A stretch of DNA of 11,137 nt, from positions 1 through 11,137 of the forward strand of contig JAQBOT010000370.1 of the NCBI GenBank assembly GCA_028287885.1, in the 5' to 3' direction. The notes under the pieces were generated by a model, which saw only the letters and a list, made by a program, of their open reading frames with translations, had not been told where the DNA came from and ran no database searches. The stretch comes from Pedobacter sp. (GTDB lineage Bacteria; Bacteroidota; Bacteroidia; Sphingobacteriales; Sphingobacteriaceae). Positions 1 to 7,004 of the stretch are shown here, piece after piece; position 1 is the stretch's first letter, and every line of letters begins with the position of its first letter. The translations under genes were made by a program, and so were the position numbers.

Positions 1-444
1 AATGATTTTAAATGGGCGGAAATTGAGGAATACGTTTATCAACCGGATAGACAGTTTGACCAATTCAAATTACGATTCAAGGACGGAACGAAATTTAAGC
101 TCTATCACAATAACGAACACGACAGCAAAGACGATTTTAGAAATTTTCTTTCTGACTTTGTTCAAACAGTTGAACAACTCAACAATGTTGACGATGCCAA
201 GCTAAATGATATTAAACTTGGTAAAACAATTTACGAGACGAGTTGGGGACTATCGATAGCTATCATTGCTGTAATAATGATTATTGGACTTCCAATTATT
301 TTATTTGTGCTTCCTCATAATGGAACACCCAAACTCAGCAACTATGCAACGCTTGGAGCTTCATATATTGGAGCAATTTATTTTATAGTTCAGGTTTATA
401 CACATCGTAAAAAACGAAAAGAATATGAGCATCGTTCTAAATAA
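1..444 (+). CDS. Two-helix membrane protein with soluble N-terminal domain, 5' truncated
   Basis: Reading frame 1 is open from the first base to a TAA at 442-444 (147 codons visible). It has no start in the window, so the gene begins upstream. The first ~75 visible residues are soluble and charged, with alternating aromatic and charged residues (for example WAEIEEYVYQ and KLRFKDGTKFKLY) that suggest beta strands like those of small bacterial PH-like domains. Two hydrophobic segments follow, at about visible residues 83-104 and 114-133. The protein ends in a strongly basic tail (RKKRKEYEHRSK), which by the positive-inside rule would lie in the cytoplasm. That arrangement gives a hairpin anchor with both termini in the cytoplasm. 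I do not recognise the family, and the PH-like fold is only an impression from the strand pattern. The product is probably an inner-membrane protein of unknown role. No downstream gene is co-oriented within 600 bases. Confidence 0.75.
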   Translation, partial: NDFKWAEIEEYVYQPDRQFDQFKLRFKDGTKFKLYHNNEHDSKDDFRNFLSDFVQTVEQLNNVDDAKLNDIKLGKTIYETSWGLSIAIIAVIMIIGLPIILFVLPHNGTPKLSNYATLGASYIGAIYFIVQVYTHRKKRKEYEHRSK

Positions 445-1095
445 ATTGTGCGCAAACAATAGGGGACAAAGCCTGCGGTATACATTGCATTGAAAAGAGC
501 TACGAAGGTTCACGTTAAACCTAAGACTAAAACGAAGCAACTAACTGTGGGCCACTTATAAAAAGGAATAGCCTTTTTTAAGAGTAGATGAGGAAGTTAT
601 CAACAATTAACGAGCAACAACACATTGTATTTACACGAAGACAGATCCAACAAGAAAGTTAAGACTACGCAGGATTGTCGTTGCTCCCGACGACCTTCCG
701 GCTCTTATTAGATATAGCTGCCCATTGGGACTTAGACATACCTTCGTTTTTTGAGACAAACTAAGGCATATTTTCTTTTTGCCAGCAAGCGAGTGCTTGA
801 AAAATTCATTATTCAACTTAATGTCTCTTAAACCACACCTTGGCTCGCAAACGACTTTCATCAAAGTGATCCGCATGCCTGAAATGAACCAGAGAGATAA
901 ATCTTAAGGTGACAAACCGCATCGAACTCGTGTTATGAACTGATTATTAATATTTTATTTAAATACTCAGTTGTTACATGAAGTAATTTTCCTTAAATTG
1001 AATATATAAGTTCTCGTAAGCTTTTTCTATCATACCAGGCTGGGTTTTCAACTCCAGTCAATTTTTTGACGTAACCCATCAAAAATAAATCAGAT
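445..1095. other. Gene-poor intergenic region, possibly decayed sequence
   Basis: No convincing complete gene is seen in these 650 bases. The minus strand carries short open stretches: 631-876 (81 codons from ATG, composition not protein-like), 665-739 (24 codons, with the readable stretch MSKSQWAAISNKSRKVVGSN) and 818-922 (34 codons, ending ADHFDESRLRAKVWFKRH). The last two read like pieces of real proteins but belong to different frames, which would fit a degraded gene. I cannot assign them to a family. Just before the M16 gene lies a small palindrome, GTCAA-TTTT-TTGAC (1057-1070). No clear TTTG/TAnnTTTG promoter was found for the M16 gene. Confidence 0.4.
560..578. terminator. AT-rich hairpin, possible terminator
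   Basis: A seven-base-pair perfect inverted repeat, AAAAAGG / CCTTTTT, has a five-base loop (AATAG). The right arm runs into six T residues on the plus strand. It lies about 115 bases after the stop of the membrane protein gene. The hairpin is weak because only two pairs are G-C, so termination is plausible rather than certain. Confidence 0.35.
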
Positions 1096-2478
1096 ATGAA
1101 ACATTGTTTATCGCTCCCTTTATGCGGCTTAATAACGCTTGGGTTATTGGTCGCTTCTCCGGCATTCGCCCAACCCAGGCTCCCTGCGGGATACTTTTAC
1201 AAAAAACTTTTAAATGGGCTGGAGGTCGTGGTCATTGAGAATAGTAAAGTTCCCTTGGCAACCATCGAAATAGCCGTCAAAAATGGTGCTTACACAGAAG
1301 GGCCGGAATTTAGCGGGCTTTCTCATCTGTTCGAACACATGTTTTTTAAAGCCAACAGAGACTATCCAAACCAGGAAAAGTTTCTTAAGCGTACGCAGGA
1401 GTTAGGCGCGGTATGGAATGGCACAACGGATGTAGAGCGGGTAAATTATTATTTCACGTTTGACAAGGATAGTTTGGACGCAGGACTTAAATTTATGAAT
1501 ACCGCAATTCGTTTTCCAATCTACCGGGAAGAGGATATGAAAAAAGAACGTCCGGTGGTAGACGGAGAATTTCAGCGCGCGGAAAGTGATCCTAGATTTA
1601 TCATCTGGTTTGACTCCCAGAAATACCTCTGGGGAGACTTGTTGACACGGAAGAATCCAATTGGTGATCACATGGTAATCAATACCGCGACTCCGGAGAA
1701 AATGATGATCATTAAAGACAAGTATTATTATCCAAATAATAGTTTACTAACCATCTGTGGCGACGTAAAACATGAAGACGCTTTTAAAATGGCGGAAGCC
1801 ATTTTTGGTGACTGGAAAAATAGTGGTTTTGATCCCCATACTAAATTTCCAATACCTCCATTTAAAGCACTTGATAAAAGCATTTTTTTTGTTAAGGAGT
1901 CCCCGATTGCAGAAACCCCGTTCATCATGTATTCCTGGCAAGGTCCCGCGTATCATACCGATTCTGCCTCCACGATTGCTGCAGATGTGTTTTCAACGAT
2001 GCTGGATATGAATTCCTCTGAATTTAAACAGACCCTCGTCGATAAAGGATTGGCAACTTCGGCATCTCTCTACTATGTGACAAATTATTATACGGGTCCA
2101 ATAGAGATGGTTGTAGTTCCCAACCCCACAAAGTTGAAGGAGTGTTATGACGCCATCCAGCAGCAAGTTACAAGGTTTACGGCCAGTAACTATTATACAG
2201 ATCAACAGCTTGCGACTGCAAAAGCCACTTTAGTGAGGACCAAGATCCGAGAAATGGAAAAACCTTCCTCACTTCCGAGTCAATTGAGCTACCATTGGTG
2301 CAGCACTTCTTTAAATTATAATACAGATCTGATTGGTAACTACCAGAAAGTAACCCGGGCAGATATTGATAAATATTTGAATGCTTATATCAAGGGCAAG
2401 GCTATGGTTGCCGGAATCATTCTGCAACCAGCACTCAACAAACAAGCTAATGTGAATGCATTCTTTACTTCTAAATAG
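1096..2478 (+). CDS. M16 family zinc metallopeptidase, catalytic subunit, exported
   Basis: This is an insulinase/pitrilysin-like (M16) zinc peptidase of 460 residues. A signal peptide covers residues 1-25 (hydrophobic GLITLGLLVA core, cleavage likely after AFA), so the enzyme should act in the periplasm or on the envelope. The inverted zinc motif HxxEH is present as HLFEH at residues 77-81 (ligands His77 and His81, catalytic Glu80). The third ligand is predicted to be Glu158 in VVDGEF, 77 residues after the second His, the same spacing as in pitrilysin. Glu151 is the conserved upstream Glu. The C-terminal M16 domain (about 195-375) lacks the Arg/Tyr pair used to hold substrate: the equivalent positions appear to be Leu314 and Thr321 around DKGLAT. 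The next gene supplies that pair, so this is probably one half of a heteromer. The start at 1096 gives a clean signal peptide, and its leader is A-rich. The substrate is unknown; peptides or misfolded envelope proteins are likely from the family. Confidence 0.92.
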   Translation: MKHCLSLPLCGLITLGLLVASPAFAQPRLPAGYFYKKLLNGLEVVVIENSKVPLATIEIAVKNGAYTEGPEFSGLSHLFEHMFFKANRDYPNQEKFLKRTQELGAVWNGTTDVERVNYYFTFDKDSLDAGLKFMNTAIRFPIYREEDMKKERPVVDGEFQRAESDPRFIIWFDSQKYLWGDLLTRKNPIGDHMVINTATPEKMMIIKDKYYYPNNSLLTICGDVKHEDAFKMAEAIFGDWKNSGFDPHTKFPIPPFKALDKSIFFVKESPIAETPFIMYSWQGPAYHTDSASTIAADVFSTMLDMNSSEFKQTLVDKGLATSASLYYVTNYYTGPIEMVVVPNPTKLKECYDAIQQQVTRFTASNYYTDQQLATAKATLVRTKIREMEKPSSLPSQLSYHWCSTSLNYNTDLIGNYQKVTRADIDKYLNAYIKGKAMVAGIILQPALNKQANVNAFFTSK

Positions 2479-2484
2479 TCCATC

Positions 2485-3801
2485 ATGAAGACTTTTATTT
2501 TAGTTACACTTGCTTTTGCTGCTGCGCTTAGTTTCGCAAAAGCGCAGCAAAAACCATACGAAACCATCGTAGATGGTGTAAAGGTAATCGTACAACCAAG
2601 TGGCAATGAGATTGTTGAAATCCGAACCATCATAAAGGGAGGGGTGCAAAACTATCCCGACAACAAGGCGGGTATTGAATCCCTGGCCATGACCGCCTTA
2701 ACTGAATGTGGTACCACCGTTCATGATAAAAACACGTTCAAAAACAAACTTGATGAAGTGAATGCATATATAAACGGTTATACCGGTAAAAATTACTCTA
2801 CCTACACCATTAATTGCATTAAGGGAGATTTCGAGACGGTATGGCCACTTTATGCGGAAGCCCTTAGGAAGCCTCGATTCGATCCTAAGGAGTTTGAGCG
2901 GATTAAACAAGACGCGATTAACTTACTGAATGCCCGGGAATCTGAACCTGATGAAGCCATAAATCTATATGCAGAGAAAGTTGCCTTTGCTGGAAAAGAA
3001 TATGCAAGAAATCCTGATGGTACGCCTGAAATTGTAAAAACGTTGACAGCGACTGAAACTAAAGCTTACTACCATTCTATTTTAACCAAATCCAGATTGC
3101 TGATCATCGTAGTGGCAGACCTCGACAAAGCACTGATCGAATCAAAGATAAAAGCTTTGTTAAGCGGAATGAGAGTAGGGCAGCCTTTTGTATTAAAGAA
3201 GTCATCCTATAGTGGTACTCAGGATAAGTTCAGCGCTATGCCCAAGACGCTGTCAACAAATTACATAGAAGGGATTACTGGAGGACCTGAGCCGGGTACA
3301 AAGGATTTTACCGCTTTTAGTGTTGCGATGCGAATCTTTGGTCAGAAGCACTTTCTTGAAATCCGAACCAACAATGGCCTGTCTTATGCGCCCCAATCCT
3401 GGTTTAATGGTGATGCTACGTCCTCGTCCCGCGTTGCTGTGTCAACAACAGATCCCAATAAGTACATCAGTGTATATAATACCATGATGAGCAAAATAAA
3501 GAAGGATGGATTTACAGCAGAAGAGCTAAAAGACATGAAAACTACTTTTTTAACCAGATTTTTCTACCAACAGGAAACAAACGCTGCCCAAGCAGCTTCA
3601 CTGGCTTCTGATGAGGTGTTGCAGAACAATTGGAGACGCTCTATCGATCTAATGGATGAAGTCAAAAAGCTAGATCTTGCAGAAGTCAATAAAGCTTTCA
3701 AGACTTATGTTGGTCATACTTCCTGGGTGTATCATGGGGATGTAAGTAAAGTTGATCCTTCACTTTTCACAAGCGGCGCAACGCTACCACATTTACCTTA
3801 A
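2485..3801 (+). CDS. M16 family peptidase-like subunit without zinc site, exported
   Basis: This 438-residue M16-fold protein starts six bases after the stop of the catalytic M16 gene, so the two are almost certainly cotranscribed. A signal peptide covers residues 1-20 (MKTFILVTLAFAAALSFAKA, cleavage before QQK). The region that should carry HxxEH reads AGIESLAMTAL (62-72) with no histidine, so this subunit cannot bind the catalytic zinc. The C-terminal domain keeps the conserved Arg-x6-Tyr element as Arg294 and Tyr301 in EIRTNNGLSY, which in M16B proteases binds the substrate backbone. Known M16B pairs, such as the mitochondrial processing peptidase alpha/beta subunits and the Sphingomonas A1 SPH2681/SPH2682 pair, divide functions in this way. 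I infer an obligate partner of the 1096-2478 product. The GTLPHLP-like C-terminus shows no sorting domain or membrane anchor. Confidence 0.9.
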   Translation: MKTFILVTLAFAAALSFAKAQQKPYETIVDGVKVIVQPSGNEIVEIRTIIKGGVQNYPDNKAGIESLAMTALTECGTTVHDKNTFKNKLDEVNAYINGYTGKNYSTYTINCIKGDFETVWPLYAEALRKPRFDPKEFERIKQDAINLLNARESEPDEAINLYAEKVAFAGKEYARNPDGTPEIVKTLTATETKAYYHSILTKSRLLIIVVADLDKALIESKIKALLSGMRVGQPFVLKKSSYSGTQDKFSAMPKTLSTNYIEGITGGPEPGTKDFTAFSVAMRIFGQKHFLEIRTNNGLSYAPQSWFNGDATSSSRVAVSTTDPNKYISVYNTMMSKIKKDGFTAEELKDMKTTFLTRFFYQQETNAAQAASLASDEVLQNNWRRSIDLMDEVKKLDLAEVNKAFKTYVGHTSWVYHGDVSKVDPSLFTSGATLPHLP

Positions 3802-3848
3802 ATAAGTCCCTGGTACTAAAGTCCAAATCAAGCAAAATGTAGCTCAGG

Positions 3849-3872
3849 AGCATTCAAATCTGCCTGAATGCT
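3849..3872. terminator. Hairpin after the M16 gene pair
   Basis: AGCATTCA (3849-3856) and TGAATGCT (3865-3872) form a perfect eight-base-pair stem with an eight-base loop. It lies 48 bases after the stop of the second M16 gene and is followed by a T-rich but interrupted tract (ATACTTCTTTCT). It is a likely transcription terminator or 3'-end stabiliser for the M16 operon. It could equally serve the minus-strand reading frame that ends at 3883. Confidence 0.55.
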
Positions 3873-3882
3873 ATACTTCTTT

Positions 3883-4159
3883 CTATATAAAAGATTGTAT
3901 ACGATCTAATTTGATAAGATCTGCGTTTATAAGATCAAAGAAAAGATCCTTGCCAAGGAAATCTGATTTTGGCTTGATATTGAATGGCCGTGAATGCTTA
4001 CGGATGTTACACCTAAATCCTTCATCTTCTAAATCAAGTGGAGAAGATTTCTCAATGACCTGCCCAATCCGTCAATTTTTTAAACGATGCTATCGTTTTT
4101 TCACTATTCTGAATAGCTTGGTTTTTTGAGACAAATCCCAACTTTACCTGTTCTCTCAT
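3883..4159 (-). pseudogene. Frame-broken small reading frame, family unknown
   Basis: An ATG at 4159 (minus strand) is preceded by AAAGGAG six bases upstream, a good ribosome-binding site. It opens a 35-codon frame (MREQVKLGFVSKNQAIQNSE at the start) that stops at 4052-4054. Overlapping it, the +1 frame is open from 4071 to a TAG at 3883-3885 (62 codons). That frame has a charged, protein-like composition: PLDLEDEGFRCNIRKHSRPF near its start and DFLGKDLFFDLINADLIKLD near its end. Removing one base around 4070-4075 would join the two into a single protein of about 97 residues. I infer a small gene broken by a single-base insertion, or the decayed tail of a larger one. I do not recognise the family. 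Chance openness of the second frame is possible, since it has no start of its own. Confidence 0.4.
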
Positions 4160-4171
4160 TGCAGCTCCTTT

Positions 4172-4327
4172 ACTGAGTACAAAGACATCTCAATGTTTTC
4201 AGGGTTACAACAAGACTTCGATATCTCAAAAGCAAAAACAGAGTTAGGCTTCAATCCAAAGAATTCAGCACAAGCTGTAAAAGAAGCAATGCGTTATTTA
4301 CGAGAGAATGAAAATCGGTTTTCGTGA
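4172..4327 (+). pseudogene. 3' remnant of an NAD-dependent epimerase/dehydratase (dihydroflavonol reductase-like) gene
   Basis: From about 4172 to the TGA at 4325-4327 the plus strand encodes a coherent protein end: TEYKDISMFSGLQQ, then DFDISKAKTELGFNP, then AQAVKEAMRYLRENENRFS. The D-x-SKAK-x-ELGF-x-P signature followed by an amphipathic helix is typical of the C-terminus of extended short-chain dehydrogenases of the dihydroflavonol-4-reductase / sugar-nucleotide epimerase kind. There the Asp-Ser-Lys-Ala segment lies near the end of the protein. No Rossmann domain (GxxGxxG) or YxxxK motif is present upstream, so about 85% of the gene is missing. A preceding short stretch in another frame (CSLIAAPL, about 4148-4172) may be an earlier piece joined by a one-base deletion. 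The remnant abuts the minus-strand fragment starting at 4159, which suggests a deletion or rearrangement junction near 4160-4172. Confidence 0.65.
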
Positions 4328-4359
4328 ATGAAACTACTGTAGTTGTAGGTGAGGTTTTG

Positions 4360-5427
4360 CTAATCCTCATATACCGAGCTGTAATACAGCAAACTTTCTC
4401 TGATATCCTTTTCTGAAACCTTACAGTTGTATTCACATTTCCCTATACTTTCCAACAGGGAAAAGTTAATCTGCCCGTGTTCATTCTTCTTATCTGACTT
4501 CATCAAATCCAGAATACTTGTTAAGCTTTGGGGTTTGATAAAATGAATTGGATAGATCGACTTAATAAAGCTGCAAATGTCATCTAATTCATCCATGCTC
4601 AACGTGCTATTTTTTGTTGATAGATAAGCTTCGCAAATCATTCCAACGGCGATCGCTTCGCCATGGGTTAAGGGCTTTTTGCTGTTGCTTAGTGCATAAC
4701 TTTCTACAGCATGTCCCACGGTATGACCAAAATTTAAGATTTTCCTCAAGCCTTTTTCCAAAGGATCTTCAGTCACAACCTGATTTTTAAACGCTACGGA
4801 ACGATATACCAGTTCAGAATCTAAATTTTTAAAATCTGCCTTTTTTAATGCTTCGTAATAGCCGGCATCCAAGATTAAGCCATGCTTGATCATTTCGGCA
4901 AAGCCTGAAAGCAATTCTCTTTCAGGCAAGGTCGTCAAGAATTCCGATTCTATAAAAACAGCTTGCGGTAGGGCGAAGGTGCCCACCATGTTTTTGATGT
5001 TCTCGATATCGATCCCGGTCTTACCACCTACGGAGGCATCTACTTGAGCAAGTAAAGTCGTCGGAATGTTAATGAAATCAATCCCGCGTTTATAGGTAGA
5101 AGCCACAAAACCACCCATGTCGGTTATTACACCGCCACCAAGATTGATCATCAGGCATTTGCGATCCGCTTCGAAATCCAGCAGGGTTCTCCAGATGCCT
5201 ATACAGAAATCAATATTCTTGTTTTCTTCACCCGGATCGGTCTCAATAAGATCAAAGTTCGTGAAATCGCCCAACATGGATTGAAATACAGGAAGACAAA
5301 CTTCGCTTGTATTTCTGTCCGTGAAGACGAAAATCCGACTGTATTTCGCGTCCTCCAGAAATTGGGCTAATGGTTTTAACTGGGTTTCGAAGTGAATGGT
5401 GTGCCCGGAGTTGATCAGTTCAGCCAT
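4360..5427 (-). CDS. aroB: 3-dehydroquinate synthase AroB
   Basis: AroB converts DAHP to 3-dehydroquinate, the second step of the shikimate pathway to aromatic amino acids, in the cytoplasm. It uses NAD+ and a divalent metal. The 355-residue length is normal. The NAD-binding core is NLGGGVITDMGGF (95-107), followed by the family hallmark IPTTLLAQVDASVGGKTGID (121-140). Metal ligands are predicted as Glu178 (FAEMIKHG), His235 (NFGHTVGHA) and His255 (THGEA). The C-terminal half is helical, as in the family. Its ATG overlaps the stop of the upstream S4 gene by one base (TAATG), so the two are probably translationally coupled. The stop is TAG at 4360-4362. The gene is followed after 32 bases by the epimerase remnant on the other strand. 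In other Bacteroidota aroB is also found beside proline dehydrogenase (from memory), so this arrangement looks ancestral. Confidence 0.97.
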   Translation of the reverse strand: MAELINSGHTIHFETQLKPLAQFLEDAKYSRIFVFTDRNTSEVCLPVFQSMLGDFTNFDLIETDPGEENKNIDFCIGIWRTLLDFEADRKCLMINLGGGVITDMGGFVASTYKRGIDFINIPTTLLAQVDASVGGKTGIDIENIKNMVGTFALPQAVFIESEFLTTLPERELLSGFAEMIKHGLILDAGYYEALKKADFKNLDSELVYRSVAFKNQVVTEDPLEKGLRKILNFGHTVGHAVESYALSNSKKPLTHGEAIAVGMICEAYLSTKNSTLSMDELDDICSFIKSIYPIHFIKPQSLTSILDLMKSDKKNEHGQINFSLLESIGKCEYNCKVSEKDIRESLLYYSSVYED

Positions 5428-5633
5428 TAGATTACGGTTATTTTATTTCCCATAAAGTCGATTACATCGCCTACGCGCACTTTAAGGCGTTTGCGGTAAT
5501 CTACCTTTCCATTGTATTTCACAAGGCCGTCTTCTACAACGGTTTGAGCTTCCCCGCCGCTTTGAACCAAAGCCGTTGCCTTAAGCAATTGTATGAGGGG
5601 TATAAATTCGCCTTCTAATTTAAATTCTATCAT
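5427..5633 (-). CDS. S4-domain RNA-binding protein (YbcJ-like)
   Basis: This 68-residue protein consists of a single S4 domain, the RNA-binding fold also found in ribosomal protein S4, RluA-type pseudouridine synthases and tyrosyl-tRNA synthetase. The S4 pattern is visible: an N-terminal helix (IPLIQLLKATALVQSGGEAQ, 11-30), the turn VVEDGLVKYNGKV (32-44) typical of S4 (x-G-x-V-x-V-N-G), a basic patch YRKRLKVRVGD (46-56), and a terminal strand VIDFMGNKITVI. Stand-alone proteins of this size belong to the YbcJ group (COG2501), whose RNA target is unclear. Its stop codon shares one base with the aroB start, so it is the first gene of a two-gene unit. The start at 5633 gives the normal length; a longer reading frame overlapping upstream on this strand is out of frame. 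Confidence 0.88.
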   Translation of the reverse strand: MIEFKLEGEFIPLIQLLKATALVQSGGEAQTVVEDGLVKYNGKVDYRKRLKVRVGDVIDFMGNKITVI

Positions 5634-5658
5634 GGTTCGGCAAAATTACAATTAATTA

Positions 5659-5676
5659 CAAAGGCTTTTGCCTTTG
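5659..5676. promoter_or_regulatory. Perfect palindrome between the S4-aroB and proline dehydrogenase genes
   Basis: CAAAGGC (5659-5665), TTTT, GCCTTTG (5670-5676) is a seven-base-pair perfect inverted repeat in the 93-base divergent intergenic region. It covers the -33 TTTG of the predicted proline dehydrogenase promoter and lies 26 bases upstream of the S4 start. It could be an operator for a dimeric regulator. As RNA it would make a short hairpin, but there is no reason for a terminator in this position. Confidence 0.45.
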
Positions 5677-5699
5677 CTCCCCCGGAATTTATACTTTTG
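5667..5699 (+). promoter_or_regulatory. Bacteroidetes-type promoter of the proline dehydrogenase gene
   Basis: A TTTG at 5667-5670 and a perfect TAnnTTTG (TACTTTTG, 5692-5699) are separated by 21 bases. This matches the housekeeping sigma-factor consensus of Bacteroidota. Transcription would start near 5706, leaving a leader of about 20 bases before the ATG at 5727. This also supports that ATG as the start. Confidence 0.7.
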
Positions 5700-5726
5700 C
5701 ATTCTTTTTGATTAACAAACCCACAG

Positions 5727-6914
5727 ATGCAGATTTCAAGCCTAAAGAAACTCAACTTTGAAGATACAGAGATTGCATTTCGCAATAAGACGAATTCAGA
5801 ACTGAATGCGTCCTTTCTCCTGTTTAAGGTAATCAGCAGTAATTTCCTGACCAAAGTAGGGCCGCCAATAACAAATTTCTTCCTGAACATTGGTTTTCCT
5901 ATTAAATCAGTAATCAAAGCAACGATTTTCAAGCAGTTTTGCGGTGGAGAGACCATTGCTGAATGCGAACATACCATAGCTCAGCTTGCTGGGGTAAATG
6001 TGGGAACTATACTGGACTATTCTGTTGAAGGCGAGGAGAAAGAAGAAGTTTTTAATTTCACCTGTGAAGAGATTATCCGCACGATTGAAAGGGCTGCGGG
6101 AGATTCAAGAATTCCAATTACTGTTTTTAAAGTTACCGGAATAGGACGCTTTGGCTTACTGGAGAGATTGGACGCTAAGACTGTTTTGACGCTTGATGAG
6201 CTTGATGAATATGCCCGGGTAAAAGCACGCTGCGAGAGGATCTGCCGCACTGCTTTCGAAAAAGGAGTACCTGTAATGATCGACGCAGAAGAGAGTTGGA
6301 TCCAGCAGACGATTGATGATCTGGCTGTGGAGATGATGCGTTTGTTCAATAAGGAAAAAGTCTTCATCTACAATACTTATCAGATGTACAGGCATGATAA
6401 ATTGGCTGACCTGAAGGCCGATCATTTAATTGCAAGCAACAGCGGCTACTTGTTAGGCGTGAAAATCGTACGTGGTGCGTATATGGAAAAGGAGCGTAGA
6501 CGGGCAGCTGAAATGGGATATACATCACCCATCCAGCCGGATAAAAAAGCAACGGACGATGATTTTGATGCTTGCCTGGTTTATTGCGTTGAACATATCG
6601 ATCAGATTGCAATTGTTTGCGGTACCCACAATGAAAACAGCTGCAAACTGTTGGCTCAGCTTATTGATCAGCATCAGGTGCCGCACAATCACCCGCATGT
6701 GTATTTCTCTCAATTGTTGGGTATGAGTGATAATTTAAGCTTTAATCTTTCTGATTCCAATTATAATGTGGCTAAGTATGTGCCATATGGCCCGATAAAA
6801 GCGGTAATGCCTTATCTTTTTAGAAGAGCTCAGGAAAACACATCTATAGCCGGACAAACGAGTCGGGAGTTGAACCTGATTATCAAGGAGAAGAAAAGAA
6901 GGAAGCTGAAGTAA
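5727..6914 (+). CDS. Proline dehydrogenase (monofunctional, FAD-dependent)
   Basis: This enzyme oxidises proline to delta-1-pyrroline-5-carboxylate and passes electrons through FAD to the quinone pool. It is the first step of proline catabolism and is usually peripheral to the inner membrane. The protein has 395 residues, the size of a stand-alone PRODH with no P5C-dehydrogenase or DNA-binding domain as in PutA. The beta/alpha-barrel motifs appear in order: FKVTGIGRFGLLERL (134-148), VMIDAEESWIQ (183-193), YNTYQMYRHD (215-224), GVKIVRGAYMEKER (244-257) with the FAD/substrate Lys246 and Arg249, GTHNENS (299-305), FSQLLGMSDNLS (327-338), and YLFRRAQEN (363-371). The last contains the Arg-Arg pair that binds the proline carboxylate. 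A very basic tail (KEKKRRKLK) follows. The gene is divergent from S4-aroB behind its own promoter. No P5C dehydrogenase gene is in the window. Confidence 0.96.
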   Translation: MQISSLKKLNFEDTEIAFRNKTNSELNASFLLFKVISSNFLTKVGPPITNFFLNIGFPIKSVIKATIFKQFCGGETIAECEHTIAQLAGVNVGTILDYSVEGEEKEEVFNFTCEEIIRTIERAAGDSRIPITVFKVTGIGRFGLLERLDAKTVLTLDELDEYARVKARCERICRTAFEKGVPVMIDAEESWIQQTIDDLAVEMMRLFNKEKVFIYNTYQMYRHDKLADLKADHLIASNSGYLLGVKIVRGAYMEKERRRAAEMGYTSPIQPDKKATDDDFDACLVYCVEHIDQIAIVCGTHNENSCKLLAQLIDQHQVPHNHPHVYFSQLLGMSDNLSFNLSDSNYNVAKYVPYGPIKAVMPYLFRRAQENTSIAGQTSRELNLIIKEKKRRKLK

Positions 6915-6916
6915 AA

Positions 6917-6935
6917 AGCGAACCTTCTGTTTGCT
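6917..6935. terminator. Short hairpin after the proline dehydrogenase stop
   Basis: AGCGAAC (6917-6923) pairs with GTTTGCT (6929-6935), seven pairs including one G-U, around the loop CTTCT, two bases after the TAA. There is no following T run, so it may be a processing or stability element rather than a true intrinsic terminator. The stronger structured element at 7005-7083 lies further on. Confidence 0.35.
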
Positions 6936-7004
6936 GATTAACTCTAAGTTAAAATTATCTGGCAACTTGTTTCCGAACTAGTACATTTAAGCCTTTCTTT
7001 CGAT

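Noticed and set aside
597..605. TTATCAACA resembles a DnaA box.
   Set aside because: It is a single copy with no cluster, AT-rich unwinding region or dnaA/dnaN neighbour, so it is expected by chance.
4052..4080. Possible programmed frameshift joining the two minus-strand frames at the AAAAAA run.
   Set aside because: The second frame is +1, not -1, relative to the first. The A run lies before an in-frame stop of that second frame, so slippage there would not produce the joined protein. A single-base mutation is simpler.
3911..4129. Plus-strand 72-codon reading frame.
   Set aside because: Its product is Ser/Arg/Phe-rich and not protein-like, while the opposite strand reads better. It is a shadow of the minus-strand remnant.
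746..4135. A 15-base exact repeat, GTTTTTTGAGACAAA, occurs at 746-760 and 4121-4135.
   Set aside because: The similarity does not extend on either side and the string includes a T run, so chance is a sufficient explanation in an 11 kb AT-rich window.
4332..4344. AACTAC-T-GTAGTT inverted repeat as a terminator between the epimerase remnant and aroB.
   Set aside because: The centre is a single base, so only a short stem can form, and no T run follows on either strand.
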